The translations under genes were made by a program, and so were the position numbers. Positions 39,433 through 48,666 of a stretch of DNA of 64,000 nt are shown in pieces (position 1 is the stretch's first letter; each line of letters opens with the position of its first letter). The stretch is taken from positions 100,402-164,401 of the forward strand of contig CACJAI010000001.1 in NCBI GenBank assembly GCA_902591315.1, in the 5' to 3' direction. The notes below the pieces were generated by a model. It saw only the letters and a list, made by a program, of their open reading frames with translations. It made no database searches and was not told where the DNA came from. The DNA comes from an uncultured Alphaproteobacteria bacterium. Its GTDB lineage: Bacteria; Pseudomonadota; Alphaproteobacteria; HIMB59.

Positions 39433-40286
39433 AATATGAAAAATATAAAGATTTATATACACAATTTTTAATTTCTGAAAAAAATCTTTCAAGAAACTCT
39501 GTAAATAATTATTTAATTGATCTAGACCAATTTTTTTTTACTGATGATACTAAAGTTAGTGATCTTAATGCAAAAATTAAATTATATATTACTAATTTAA
39601 GAAAAAAAAATTTGAAAATATCTAGCATTAATAGAAAAATCTCATCTTTAAAAAATTTTTTGAAATTTCTTCATACTGAAAAAATTATTGATCAAATTGA
39701 TTTTAAAGAATTTGAAAGCCTATCAAATTTAAAAAAAATTCCAAAGGCCATACCAAAGGTACAAATGGAGCAAATATTCATAAATTTGTATAATTCAAAA
39801 CTGGCTAATAAAGAGCTTTATATTTCAGTACTAAAATTAATTTATTTATCAGGTTTGAGAATATCAGAGGCACTGAATTTAAAATGGTCTGATATTAATT
39901 ATCAAGATAATTCTATTTATGTTTATGGAAAAGGCTCTAAAGAAAGAAAAGTTTATATTATAAAAGATTTTTTGGACTATTTAAAAAATTTTGATAAAAA
40001 AAATAGATTTTTATTTATGTTAAATAATAAAAAAATTTCTGCTAGATCTGTAAATAAATTTCTTGAAAAATGCTATAGCGACTCAATAATTAATTATAAA
40101 TTATCCTCTCATGTTTTTAGACACTCATTTGCTACCACTATGTTAGAAAATAACGCTGATATTAGGCATATACAAAAATTATTAGGTCACTCAAGTATTT
40201 CGACAACAGAAATTTATACTAAAGTTGCAAAATCAATGAAAAAGAGAATTTTAGACTCTTATCATCCTCTAAAAAATAAATTATAG
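39429..40286 (+). CDS. xerD: Tyrosine recombinase XerD-like
   Basis: 285 residues. It has an N-terminal SAM-like core-binding domain and a C-terminal catalytic domain with the first Arg in LSGLRISEALNL, Lys in YGKGSKERKV, His-x-x-Arg in HVFRHSFATTM, His in LLGHSSISTTEIYTKV and the Tyr nucleophile within that last block. XerC/XerD resolve chromosome dimers at dif near the terminus. Assignment to XerD rather than XerC is by neighbourhood (aroK/accA). Confidence 0.88.
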   Translation: MKYEKYKDLYTQFLISEKNLSRNSVNNYLIDLDQFFFTDDTKVSDLNAKIKLYITNLRKKNLKISSINRKISSLKNFLKFLHTEKIIDQIDFKEFESLSNLKKIPKAIPKVQMEQIFINLYNSKLANKELYISVLKLIYLSGLRISEALNLKWSDINYQDNSIYVYGKGSKERKVYIIKDFLDYLKNFDKKNRFLFMLNNKKISARSVNKFLEKCYSDSIINYKLSSHVFRHSFATTMLENNADIRHIQKLLGHSSISTTEIYTKVAKSMKKRILDSYHPLKNKL

Positions 40287-40294
40287 TTCTAAAA

Positions 40295-41236
40295 ATGTTT
40301 TACTTAGATTTTGAAGAAAAATTGGAAAAATTTGATATGGAAATACAATCTTTAATTAAGCTTTCAGAAGAAACTGATATAGATGTTGATAGAAAAATTA
40401 AAGATATCGAAAAAAAAAAACAAAGTGAATTAAATAGAATTTATAATAATTTATCACCCTGGCAAATTGTTAAACTTGCTAGACATCCAAATAGACCTAA
40501 AACAAAAAATTTTATAAACAATATTTTTAAAAATTTTACACCTTTTCATGGAGATAGATTGTACTCAGAGGATAAAGCGATTATATCTGGTTTCGCTTTT
40601 TTAAATGAGTCCCCTGTGATTATTCTTGGCACGGAAAAAGGTAATGATATGAAAACGAGAATTACACATAATTTTGGAATGGCTAAACCTGAGGGATATA
40701 GAAAAGCTCAAAGAGTTATGAAACTAGCTTCGAAGTTAAATTTACCATTGATTTGTTTTATTGACACTTCAGGTGCTTACCCTGGTAAAGATGCGGAAGA
40801 AAGAGGTCAAGCTGAAGCCATAGCACAATCAATGAAAGTTGCTCTTAACTGTGAGACACCTTGTTTATCAGTCATAATAGGTGAGGGAGGGTCCGGAGGA
40901 GCAATTGCTTTAGCAACTAGCGATGTAGTTTTAATGCTGAGTAATTCAATATATTCTGTAATTTCTCCAGAGGGATGTTCTTCAATTCTATGGAAATCTT
41001 CAGATTTTGCTGAGACAGCATCAAATTCTTTAAAAATTACTGCTAAAGATTGTTTAGAATTTAAAATAGTTGATCAAATAATTCAGGAGCCAATCGGAGG
41101 GGCTCATAGATACCATGAAAAAGTATCCTCAGATTTAAAAGAAGCTTTGGTTAAAAACATTGAAGATCTAAAATTATTGTCAAAAAATGATCTTATCAAA
41201 AAAAGAAATGACCGTTATTTAAACTATATAATTTAA
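40295..41236 (+). CDS. accA: Acetyl-CoA carboxylase carboxyltransferase subunit alpha
   Basis: 313 residues with the crotonase-like fold blocks ICFIDTSGAYPGKDAEERGQAEAIA and IGEGGSGGAIALATSDVVLML and VISPEGCSSILWK. It forms the carboxyltransferase with AccD (not here) to make malonyl-CoA. A run of eleven A (40410-40420) lies in the IEKKKQ region near the N-terminus. It converges on secA with no spacer. Confidence 0.96.
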   Translation: MFYLDFEEKLEKFDMEIQSLIKLSEETDIDVDRKIKDIEKKKQSELNRIYNNLSPWQIVKLARHPNRPKTKNFINNIFKNFTPFHGDRLYSEDKAIISGFAFLNESPVIILGTEKGNDMKTRITHNFGMAKPEGYRKAQRVMKLASKLNLPLICFIDTSGAYPGKDAEERGQAEAIAQSMKVALNCETPCLSVIIGEGGSGGAIALATSDVVLMLSNSIYSVISPEGCSSILWKSSDFAETASNSLKITAKDCLEFKIVDQIIQEPIGGAHRYHEKVSSDLKEALVKNIEDLKLLSKNDLIKKRNDRYLNYII

Positions 41237-43705
41237 TTAATTACTTCCATGGCAAAATTTATATTTTTTTCCAGAACCACAGGGACAAGGGTCATTTCTG
41301 CCAACTTTCTTATTGATATGCTCATTTGTAATATTACCCTCTTTTTCATCATTATTTTGAACACTTATATTATTCAAAACTAAAACCATTTGTTTTTGTA
41401 TTTCATATACTAATTCATTAAAAGCACTTAAGGAAGCCATACGAAATTCATTTAATGGGTCTTTTCCACCGTAACCACTTAGACTAACAGACATACGAAT
41501 ATTATTAAGCTCTTGTATATGGTTATGCCAATTTTTATCTAAAATTCTCAGACTTACATCTCTTAAAATGAAAAGATATGCATCTTTATGTTTTGAATAA
41601 TTTTTGGATTTTATATCTCTAAAAGACTCCAAATAATGTTCTTTATCGTTAATCATTTCTTTATCAATAAAAGATAATGTATTCGAAAAATTTTTTATTT
41701 CCTCATTTTCACCCTCTAATAAATTAGAAATAAATTCATCTTCAGTTTCTTGTATAAATTTAATTATATCTTGATTTATAATAGTTTCTCTTTTGGAATA
41801 AATTATGTTTCTTTGTTTATCAATAATATTATCAAACTGTAATAACTGTTTCCTTATATCAAAATTATGACCCTCAACTCTTTTTTGAGCTCTTTCAATA
41901 GAGGATGTTAGCCATTTATGCTCAACAACCTCTCCTTTTTTAAGACCAAGTGTTGAGAGCATTGACTGTAATTTTTCAGATCCGAAAATTCTCATTAGAT
42001 CATCCTCTAAAGATACAAAAAAAATACTTTCTCCAGGATCGCCTTGTCTACCTGCTCTTCCTCTTAATTGATTATCTATTCTCCGACTTTCATGTCTCTC
42101 AGTTCCTAAAATAAACAATCCACCTAAATCTATAACTTTTTGATAATCATTTTCATTAAAGTTTTTATCAATTTCAGGATTGCCACCTAATTTAATATCA
42201 GTGCCTCTACCAGCCATATTTGTTGCAACGGTAACCTGATAAGGCTTTCCTGCTAAGGCAATTATTTCAGCCTCATTCTCATGATTTTTTGCATTTAAAA
42301 CATTATGTGGAATTTTATCATTTTTAAGAATTTCTGATATTTGATTAGATTTCTCAATAGATGTGGTTCCAACTAATATTGGTTGACCTTTTTCGTATTT
42401 CTCTTTAACAAGATTTAGAACAGCTTCATATTTTTCCTCTGATGTTTTGTAAATTTGATCATTATGATCTATTCTTATCATTTCCTTATGTGTTGGTATC
42501 TCAATAACACTTAAATTATATATTTGTAAAAATTCCTCAGACTCAGTTACTGCAGTTCCTGTCATTCCAGATATTTTTTCATATTTTTTAAAATAATTTT
42601 GAAATGTAATTGTCGCTAATGAGATACTTTCTTCTTGAATTTTTAAATTTTCTTTAGCTTCTAATGACTGATGCAAACCCTCACCAAATCTTCGCCCTTC
42701 AGTTAATCTTCCAGAAAATTCATCTATTACAACTATCTGACCATTCTTAACTACATAATCTTTATCTCTCTCATATAAAAACCTGGCTTTTAAAGACTGA
42801 TTTATAATTTGATATGCCTCTAAATTTTCATTATCAAATAAGCTATTTCCCTTTAAAAAATTAATTTTTTTTAAATTAAATTCTATTTTCTTAATGCCAC
42901 TATCTATTAGTAAGACATTTTTTCTTTCTTCGTTTATTTCCACATCACTTTTTGATAAATCTTCAGTTAATTCGTAACATAATTTAAATAATTGTAATGG
43001 AGTTTTTACAGGACCAGAAATTCCAAGTGGTGACCTAGACTCATCAATAAGCACAGAGTCTGCTTCATCAATTAAAGCTATGTGATATTCAGTTTGCATT
43101 TTTGGTTGACTGGCATTTCTTAAATTATCTCTTAAGTAGTCAAAACAAAACTCATTGTTATTCCCATAAATAACATGTGATTGATATTTTGATATTTTTT
43201 CTTCAATACTTTGATCATTTTGGATAAACGAACAACTAATATTAAGATATTCGAAAATCGGACCCATCCAAAGAGAGTCACGTTTAGCTAAATAATCATT
43301 AACAGTTATTAAGTGCACTTTTTTATTTAAAACAAAGTTTAGTATAATAGGTATAGTTGCTACTAGGGTTTTACCTTCACCTGTTTTCATTTCAGCAACA
43401 AATCCATGAAAAAGTGCAATCCCACCTACTATCTGAGAGTCATAGTGTCTTAACTCAATGGTTCTTTGTGACACTTCTCTTACTAAAGCACAGATAAAAC
43501 TTATATCTTCATCTGAGAGCTCTATTATATTATTAGAAATATAATTTTGTTTTAAATTTTCAATTCTAGAAATCATTTCTTCTTTTGTTAACCTTGATAC
43601 TTTTTCCTCTAATTTATTTATAGAGTCTAAGTATTTATTTGATATTTCTTTAATTAAATTTGTATTTTTTTTTGTTGAAAAAAAATTATTTATTTTTTGA
43701 AACAT
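41237..43705 (-). CDS. secA: Protein translocase ATPase SecA
   Basis: 822 residues, somewhat shorter than E. coli SecA (901). Walker A is in AEMKTGEGKTLVATIP, the DEAD-type box in IALIDEADSVLIDESRSP, and helicase motifs in MAGRGTDIKLGGNPE and QLRGRAGRQGDPG. It ends with the SEC-C zinc motif CPCGSGKKYKFCHG. It powers export through SecYEG. A short 26-nt gap separates it from the methyltransferase-like gene upstream on the same strand. Confidence 0.97.
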   Translation of the reverse strand: MFQKINNFFSTKKNTNLIKEISNKYLDSINKLEEKVSRLTKEEMISRIENLKQNYISNNIIELSDEDISFICALVREVSQRTIELRHYDSQIVGGIALFHGFVAEMKTGEGKTLVATIPIILNFVLNKKVHLITVNDYLAKRDSLWMGPIFEYLNISCSFIQNDQSIEEKISKYQSHVIYGNNNEFCFDYLRDNLRNASQPKMQTEYHIALIDEADSVLIDESRSPLGISGPVKTPLQLFKLCYELTEDLSKSDVEINEERKNVLLIDSGIKKIEFNLKKINFLKGNSLFDNENLEAYQIINQSLKARFLYERDKDYVVKNGQIVVIDEFSGRLTEGRRFGEGLHQSLEAKENLKIQEESISLATITFQNYFKKYEKISGMTGTAVTESEEFLQIYNLSVIEIPTHKEMIRIDHNDQIYKTSEEKYEAVLNLVKEKYEKGQPILVGTTSIEKSNQISEILKNDKIPHNVLNAKNHENEAEIIALAGKPYQVTVATNMAGRGTDIKLGGNPEIDKNFNENDYQKVIDLGGLFILGTERHESRRIDNQLRGRAGRQGDPGESIFFVSLEDDLMRIFGSEKLQSMLSTLGLKKGEVVEHKWLTSSIERAQKRVEGHNFDIRKQLLQFDNIIDKQRNIIYSKRETIINQDIIKFIQETEDEFISNLLEGENEEIKNFSNTLSFIDKEMINDKEHYLESFRDIKSKNYSKHKDAYLFILRDVSLRILDKNWHNHIQELNNIRMSVSLSGYGGKDPLNEFRMASLSAFNELVYEIQKQMVLVLNNISVQNNDEKEGNITNEHINKKVGRNDPCPCGSGKKYKFCHGSN

Positions 43706-43731
43706 TAACTTACAAATATACTATATAAATA

Positions 43732-44439
43732 TTATTTCCATGTTGTAAATGTAGCAATCTCTAGCTCTAGAGGTATATATTTATGATTTTCAACTAATTT
43801 TGAAAATATCTTGTTTGTTAAAATTAAAAAATCTTTTTTAAATTTATATTTTTCATTGTAATAATTAGAAATTCCAAATTTTCTAAAATCGCTTCTAAGC
43901 TTACTTAAAGATCTATAGTTTATTTCTAAAGTATCTATACCTACAACTACATCTTGAAATTTTTTATTATTCAAATCTTCTATCAATTTAGAAGTTTCTA
44001 AAAATGGTCCGAATCTTTTATAAACCCCATCAAAAATCTTTTCATCAATTTCAAAAAAAATATTTTGAAGTGTTCTCATGGAATTTGATGTTATGGTATT
44101 GAAGCAGAATAAACTGTTATTGTTTAATTTAGATAAAATTTTATTAAATAAATCATTGCTATTCAAAAATAATGGTATTTGCAGAGAAAAATTTGATAAA
44201 ACAGCATCAAATTTACCTTCAACTTCATTAATTTCATTAATATTTATAATTTTTGCATTATTAAAATTTGATACATCAATATAAAGATCTTCATCTGGAA
44301 TAAGACAATTTTCTATTTTTTTTGACATAAAATTTAATTTATGACTAATTAAATCTGACCCATTTTTTGCTAGTAAATTGTTTTTATCAAAATATGCCTT
44401 TCTTCTAGCACTCCTCTTTTTTAAATTAAATTCATTCAT
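43732..44439 (-). CDS. NDUFAF5/BioC-like methyltransferase homologue lacking SAM motif I
   Basis: 235 residues. Both ends match the alphaproteobacterial NDUFAF5-like family: SARRKAYFDKNNLLAK near the start, FDAVLSNFSLQI in the middle, and IPLELEIATFTTWK at the end. Where relatives have a glycine-rich motif I after a beta-strand, this one reads DLYIDVSNFNNAKI (residues 51-64) with no Gly, and the segment is shortened. SAM binding is therefore doubtful. In mitochondria NDUFAF5 modifies a complex I subunit; that role here is inference. Divergent from the orphan gene at 44461. Confidence 0.72.
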   Translation of the reverse strand: MNEFNLKKRSARRKAYFDKNNLLAKNGSDLISHKLNFMSKKIENCLIPDEDLYIDVSNFNNAKIININEINEVEGKFDAVLSNFSLQIPLFLNSNDLFNKILSKLNNNSLFCFNTITSNSMRTLQNIFFEIDEKIFDGVYKRFGPFLETSKLIEDLNNKKFQDVVVGIDTLEINYRSLSKLRSDFRKFGISNYYNEKYKFKKDFLILTNKIFSKLVENHKYIPLELEIATFTTWK

Positions 44440-44460
44440 TATGTGTTAAAGTAACTTACC

Positions 44461-44769
44461 ATGATATCGAGATTTAATTTAGATCAAAAAAGACTTACTT
44501 TTTATGAAAATCCTGAATTATTTCATAAAGAGTTTACTGAATTAATTTCTTCAAGTAATGATAATGAATTTTTGTATTCTACTGAAGAACCAATTGTAGT
44601 TCTAAATAAAGATAAGACTTTAAAATTATCATTATTAAAAGATGATAAAGAACTAGATTATATACTATTTTCAAACCATAGCATTTCTATTTTACCTCAA
44701 GAAAAAATAAAAATTCATAAAGCGATTAAAGACGTTTCAAATTATATTATTTATAAATTAAATAATTAA
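44461..44769 (+). CDS. Unrecognised 102-residue protein
   Basis: I do not recognise this protein. It is small and charged (many Lys, Asp, Glu, Ser), without Cys, membrane segment or signal peptide. A beta-like stretch EEPIVVLNKDKTLKLSLLKD is followed by a C-terminal helical part. It starts 21 nt from the divergent methyltransferase-like gene and abuts the nitrilase gene (stop TAA directly followed by ATG), so it looks like a real operon member. In related genomes I would expect comF and grxC here; it does not resemble either. Confidence 0.6.
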   Translation: MISRFNLDQKRLTFYENPELFHKEFTELISSSNDNEFLYSTEEPIVVLNKDKTLKLSLLKDDKELDYILFSNHSISILPQEKIKIHKAIKDVSNYIIYKLNN

Positions 44770-45558
44770 ATGAAGGTTGCTCTTATTCAAATTACAGTCG
44801 GTTCAAACTTTGATGAAAATTTTGAAAAATCAAAAATATTTTTAAAAGATAGTTTAAACGCAAACCCAGATTTCATTTTACTACCAGAGTGCTTTCTCTT
44901 TTTATCAAGTAAATCAAAAATATTGATTGAAATGAGTCATGACTCTGTAAAATATTTTAAAAATTTCTCAAAGATAAATAATGTATATTTACTTCTGGGA
45001 TCAATTCCTATAACCGAAAATGATAAATTATATAATCGGTCAATTTTAATTAATCCTGATGGAGATATAATTTCAATTTATGACAAAATCCATATGTTTG
45101 ATGTCATATTAAAAAATGGAGAGTTTTATAAAGAAAGTGATTTTTACTCACCTGGTAGTGAATTAAAAATCACTGAAGTATTGGGTTACTCAGTTGGTCA
45201 CACTATTTGTTATGATTTAAGGTATCCTAAATTGTATAGAGCTTTGGCCAAAAAAGGTTCACAAATTATTGTTGTACCTTCAGCTTTTACACATACAACT
45301 GGTAAGGCTCATTGGCATTCTCTTATAAAAGCAAGGGCAATTGAGAATGGAGTCTTTATATTGGCACCAAATCAATGGGGGATAAATAATGAAAAAAGGT
45401 CAACCTATGGACATACTTTAATAGTGGACCCTTGGGGAGAGACATTAGCTGAAGCAAAAGATGGTGAAATGATTGTTACTGCTGAGCTTGATTTAAATAG
45501 AGTTAGAGATTGTCAAAACGCAATACCTGTGTTGAATAATGATAGAAATTTTGATTAA
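44770..45558 (+). CDS. Nitrilase-superfamily amidohydrolase (Nit1/Nit2-like)
   Basis: 262 residues. The Glu-Lys-Cys triad is visible: Glu40 in LLPECFLF, Lys in YDKIHMFD, and Cys in GHTICYDLRYPKLYRAL. Close relatives hydrolyse deaminated glutathione or omega-amides such as 2-oxoglutaramate as metabolite repair. The alphaproteobacterial neighbourhood with DUF1178 and ubiG is typical of this group. The precise substrate is not readable from the sequence. Confidence 0.87.
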   Translation: MKVALIQITVGSNFDENFEKSKIFLKDSLNANPDFILLPECFLFLSSKSKILIEMSHDSVKYFKNFSKINNVYLLLGSIPITENDKLYNRSILINPDGDIISIYDKIHMFDVILKNGEFYKESDFYSPGSELKITEVLGYSVGHTICYDLRYPKLYRALAKKGSQIIVVPSAFTHTTGKAHWHSLIKARAIENGVFILAPNQWGINNEKRSTYGHTLIVDPWGETLAEAKDGEMIVTAELDLNRVRDCQNAIPVLNNDRNFD

Positions 45559-45597
45559 TATTATTGAAAATTATCTTTGAATGACCAAATATAAATA

Positions 45598-46032
45598 ATG
45601 ATTAAATTTGATTTAATTTGTGAAAATCAGCACATCTTTGAAGCTAGTTTTGATGACTCAAACTCTTTTGAAAAACAGAAAATGAAAAAACAAATTGAAT
45701 GTCCTTTCTGCAATTCATCAAAAATATCAAAATCAGTTATGGCACCAAACATTTCTGGTAAATCAACAAGCTCAGCTAAAATAAATCGTGAAAAAAAGAA
45801 ATTATTTTCAAATTATAATAAACAATTAAATAAAATTAAATCAGAAATAGAAAAAAATTTTACATATGTTGGAAAAAAATTTCCAGAAGAAGCCAGAAAA
45901 ATTCATTATGGTGAAGCAAAAGACAAACCTATTTATGGAGAAGCAACTGAAAAAGAAAGTCAAGATTTGGTCGATGAGGGCATTGCTTTAGTAAGACTCC
46001 CTTTTAGCAAAAAAGAAAAAAATAAAAATTAG
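45598..46032 (+). CDS. DUF1178 family protein
   Basis: 144 residues. An N-terminal zinc-ribbon-like part has Cys8 in LICENQHIFEASF and CPFCNSSKISKSVMAPNI. A basic linker follows, then a conserved C-terminal block with PEEARKIHYGEAKDKPIYGEAT. This is the DUF1178 signature, an uncharacterised proteobacterial family usually downstream of the nitrilase gene, as here. It converges on ubiG with a 4-nt overlap. Confidence 0.85.
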   Translation: MIKFDLICENQHIFEASFDDSNSFEKQKMKKQIECPFCNSSKISKSVMAPNISGKSTSSAKINREKKKLFSNYNKQLNKIKSEIEKNFTYVGKKFPEEARKIHYGEAKDKPIYGEATEKESQDLVDEGIALVRLPFSKKEKNKN

Positions 46033-46685
46033 TATTTCAAAGCTCCAAAGTAATTTACTAAATCAATTTTAGTTAATTTGAATGATTTAAAAATTGGATT
46101 GTATTGTATTCCCTCTATGTCCATTAAATTTAAATTATATTTTTGACTAATTGATTGTAATTTAGATGGAGATAAAAAAAGATTAAAATCATGGGTTTTT
46201 TTAGGAAGTAGTTTTAAAAGATTCTCTGCAATATCAATTGCTAAATATTTTGATAAAAAATTCTTATTAAGTGTAGATACAAATATATATGCATTTTTAT
46301 TAAGTTTTTTAGTTAAATTTTTAAAAAGTTTATGTTTATCTTTTTCTTCTAAATGTTCTAAGAATTCAAATAAAAAAATGACATCAAATCTTTTTTTACA
46401 ATTTTTTAGAAATTTATTAGCTTCTATATTAATGAGCTTAAAATTTATTTTGTTTTTTATCTTAAAATTATTCTCAATATCAATACCCAAACACTCTGCG
46501 CCCATACTACAATAATTATTTAGGAATTCTCCAGTTCCACATCCAAGATCTAAAACCTTTTTATTCCTAAAGAATTCATAAATATCTTGACCACTATGAT
46601 CTCTTAATATTTTTGACATATACTGATGTCTTATAGCCATCATTTGCTCTAATGGTTCGTAATATTTGTTATTATAAGTGTCCAT
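46029..46685 (-). CDS. ubiG: Ubiquinone biosynthesis O-methyltransferase
   Basis: 218 residues. SAM motif I is VLDLGCGTGEFL, followed by CLGIDIENN (post I) and DVIFLFEFLEHLE. UbiG methylates two hydroxyl groups during ubiquinone synthesis. It is slightly shorter than E. coli UbiG (240). Identification over other class I methyltransferases rests on the DUF1178/ubiG/lysC neighbourhood as well as sequence. Divergent from lysC across 42 nt. Confidence 0.82.
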   Translation of the reverse strand: MDTYNNKYYEPLEQMMAIRHQYMSKILRDHSGQDIYEFFRNKKVLDLGCGTGEFLNNYCSMGAECLGIDIENNFKIKNKINFKLINIEANKFLKNCKKRFDVIFLFEFLEHLEEKDKHKLFKNLTKKLNKNAYIFVSTLNKNFLSKYLAIDIAENLLKLLPKKTHDFNLFLSPSKLQSISQKYNLNLMDIEGIQYNPIFKSFKLTKIDLVNYFGALKY

Positions 46686-46689
46686 GTTC

Positions 46690-46717
46690 TTTACATCATA
46701 AATGTTAAGAGTATATT
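46690..46717 (+). promoter_or_regulatory. Candidate promoter for lysC
   Basis: TTTACA (46690-46695), 16-nt spacer, TATATT (46712-46717) in the gap between divergent ubiG and lysC. The predicted transcription start is about 46724, a few nt before the ATG at 46728, so the message would be nearly leaderless. No Shine-Dalgarno sequence is present. Confidence 0.42.
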
Positions 46718-46727
46718 ACCGTAATTC

Positions 46728-47942
46728 ATGAAAATTAAAGTTTTAAAATTTGGTGGCACATCTGTTGGTAGTATTGAAGCTATAAAAAGATCAGCAGAAA
46801 TTATTCATGATTGGTCAAAAAAATCAAAAGTTATAGCTGTGTTATCTGCTATGTCAGGTGAAACTGATCGTTTAATTAATTTAACAAAATCTTTTTCAAA
46901 AACTCCAAGTCCAATTGATTTTGATAACGCAATATCATCAGGAGAAAATGTATCTTGCGCGTTAATGTCTATATGTCTCAATAATCAAAAGATTAAAGCT
47001 AAATCATTACTTAGTTGGCAAATACCTATCATAACATCATCAGAGCATATGAAGTCTAGAATTTTGTCTATTAACAAAAAATTTTTATATGATGAATTAG
47101 AAAATCTTGAAGTTTTAGTAATTCCTGGTTTCCAAGGTATTAACAATAAGGGAGAATTAACTACTTTAGGCAGGGGTGGTTCTGATACTAGTGCTGTTGC
47201 TGTAGCAGCAGCGATGGAAACAGAATGTATAATTTATACTGATGTTGAGGGTGTATTTACAACTGATCCAAACATAGTATCTGAAGCAAAAAAAATTAAT
47301 AAAATTTCATATGAAGAAATGCTTGAATTAGCCTCACAAGGGGCTAAGGTTCTTCAAACTCGTTCTGTTGAGTTAGCTATGAGAAAAAATACTAAATTAA
47401 GTGTAAGATCTTCTTTCAAACCCAAAAAAATTGGTACCATGATTACTGATGAGAAAAGTGTGTTAGAAAATAATACTGTAAGTGGAATAACTTACTCCAA
47501 AGATGAAGCAAAAATTACACTTTCAAGAGTACAAGATAAACCTGGAGTCTCATCAAAAATCTTTGGCCCATTGGCTAAAGGCAATATAAATGTTGATATG
47601 ATACTCCAAAATGTTTCACAAGACGGAAAGTTTGCAAATTTATCTTTTACTTTGCCAAGGCTAGATTTAGAAAAAGCATTAAAAATACTAAAAAAAGAGA
47701 AATCTAAAATTGGATATAAAAGAATTATTTCATCTAATAATATTTCAAAAATTTCAGTAGTTGGAGTAGGAATGAGATCTCATGCTGGAGTTGCTCAAAC
47801 ATTATTTGATACTCTTGGAAAAAATAAAATAAACATTCAAGTAATTACCACTTCAGAAATAAAAATAAGTATATTAATTCATGAAGATCAAACTGATTTA
47901 GCTGTACAAAAATTGCATCAGGCCTTCAAATTACATAAATAA
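46728..47942 (+). CDS. lysC: Aspartate kinase
   Basis: 404 residues of the monofunctional, ACT-regulated type. It begins VLKFGGTSVGSIEAIKRSAE and has GRGGSDTSAVAVAAAM (ATP and aspartate binding). Two ACT domains occupy about residues 255-400 (QDKPGVSSKIFGPLAKGNIN; GVGMRSHAGVAQTLFDTLG). It makes aspartyl phosphate for lysine, threonine, methionine and diaminopimelate; feedback inhibition through the ACT pair is expected. Confidence 0.96.
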   Translation: MKIKVLKFGGTSVGSIEAIKRSAEIIHDWSKKSKVIAVLSAMSGETDRLINLTKSFSKTPSPIDFDNAISSGENVSCALMSICLNNQKIKAKSLLSWQIPIITSSEHMKSRILSINKKFLYDELENLEVLVIPGFQGINNKGELTTLGRGGSDTSAVAVAAAMETECIIYTDVEGVFTTDPNIVSEAKKINKISYEEMLELASQGAKVLQTRSVELAMRKNTKLSVRSSFKPKKIGTMITDEKSVLENNTVSGITYSKDEAKITLSRVQDKPGVSSKIFGPLAKGNINVDMILQNVSQDGKFANLSFTLPRLDLEKALKILKKEKSKIGYKRIISSNNISKISVVGVGMRSHAGVAQTLFDTLGKNKINIQVITTSEIKISILIHEDQTDLAVQKLHQAFKLHK

Positions 47943-47946
47943 TTTT

Positions 47947-48666
47947 TTGAATAAGTTAATTTCAATCAAAGAGGCAAGAATTAAGAAAGGATTATCAATC
48001 AATGATTTATCCAAAGCTCTTAAATTGGACCTAGAAATAATACGACTTTTAGATGATAATTTAAAACTCCCTAAAAAATATCGCGCTTATCAATCAACTT
48101 ATAAAAAATCTATATACAGATATTTGGGTTATAATATTGAATATAAAAGTTCAATTATAGATATACCAATTGATTATACAAAGCTCTCGATAATTTATTT
48201 TATATTATTACTTGTTTTTACGATTTTAATTTTATTATCATTCAATATATATAATAAATTTAATAATCAAATTTCATTTAAAGAAATTGAAAAAGATCAA
48301 GTATATAATGATGTTTATAACATATCTAATCAATATGATTTATTTGAATTAAGTCACGATGATTTTATAAATAATCTTATCCTATTAAACAGAGTTGACT
48401 ATTCGCAAAATTTATTAATTTTCGCTAAACCTAATAAGACTATTTTTTACAAAATTCAAAACAATATTAAAAATACTTTACAATTTGGTGAAATTACCAA
48501 ATCTAATGAACTTATACTCGATTTAGACAATGATTTTTTTATCGATTTATCTAATATAAATAATATTGATAAGATAATTTACAGAGGTATAGAAATTAGA
48601 TTAAATAAGGAATTAAATTCATATTTATTTAATTTTGACATTAAAGATTTAGAGACTTTATTATGA
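47947..48666 (+). CDS. RodZ-like HTH membrane protein
   Basis: 239 residues. An N-terminal Cro/HTH_25-like helix-turn-helix (residues 6-60: [20 protein letters not shown]) is followed by one membrane segment at about 80-100 and a periplasmic part that may be the DUF4115-like beta domain of RodZ. RodZ ties MreB to the wall complex, which fits the mre genes at 6.4 kb. The match beyond the HTH is weak. Start TTG 47947; it overlaps ispG by 4 nt, the usual alphaproteobacterial neighbour. Confidence 0.75.
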   Translation: MNKLISIKEARIKKGLSINDLSKALKLDLEIIRLLDDNLKLPKKYRAYQSTYKKSIYRYLGYNIEYKSSIIDIPIDYTKLSIIYFILLLVFTILILLSFNIYNKFNNQISFKEIEKDQVYNDVYNISNQYDLFELSHDDFINNLILLNRVDYSQNLLIFAKPNKTIFYKIQNNIKNTLQFGEITKSNELILDLDNDFFIDLSNINNIDKIIYRGIEIRLNKELNSYLFNFDIKDLETLL

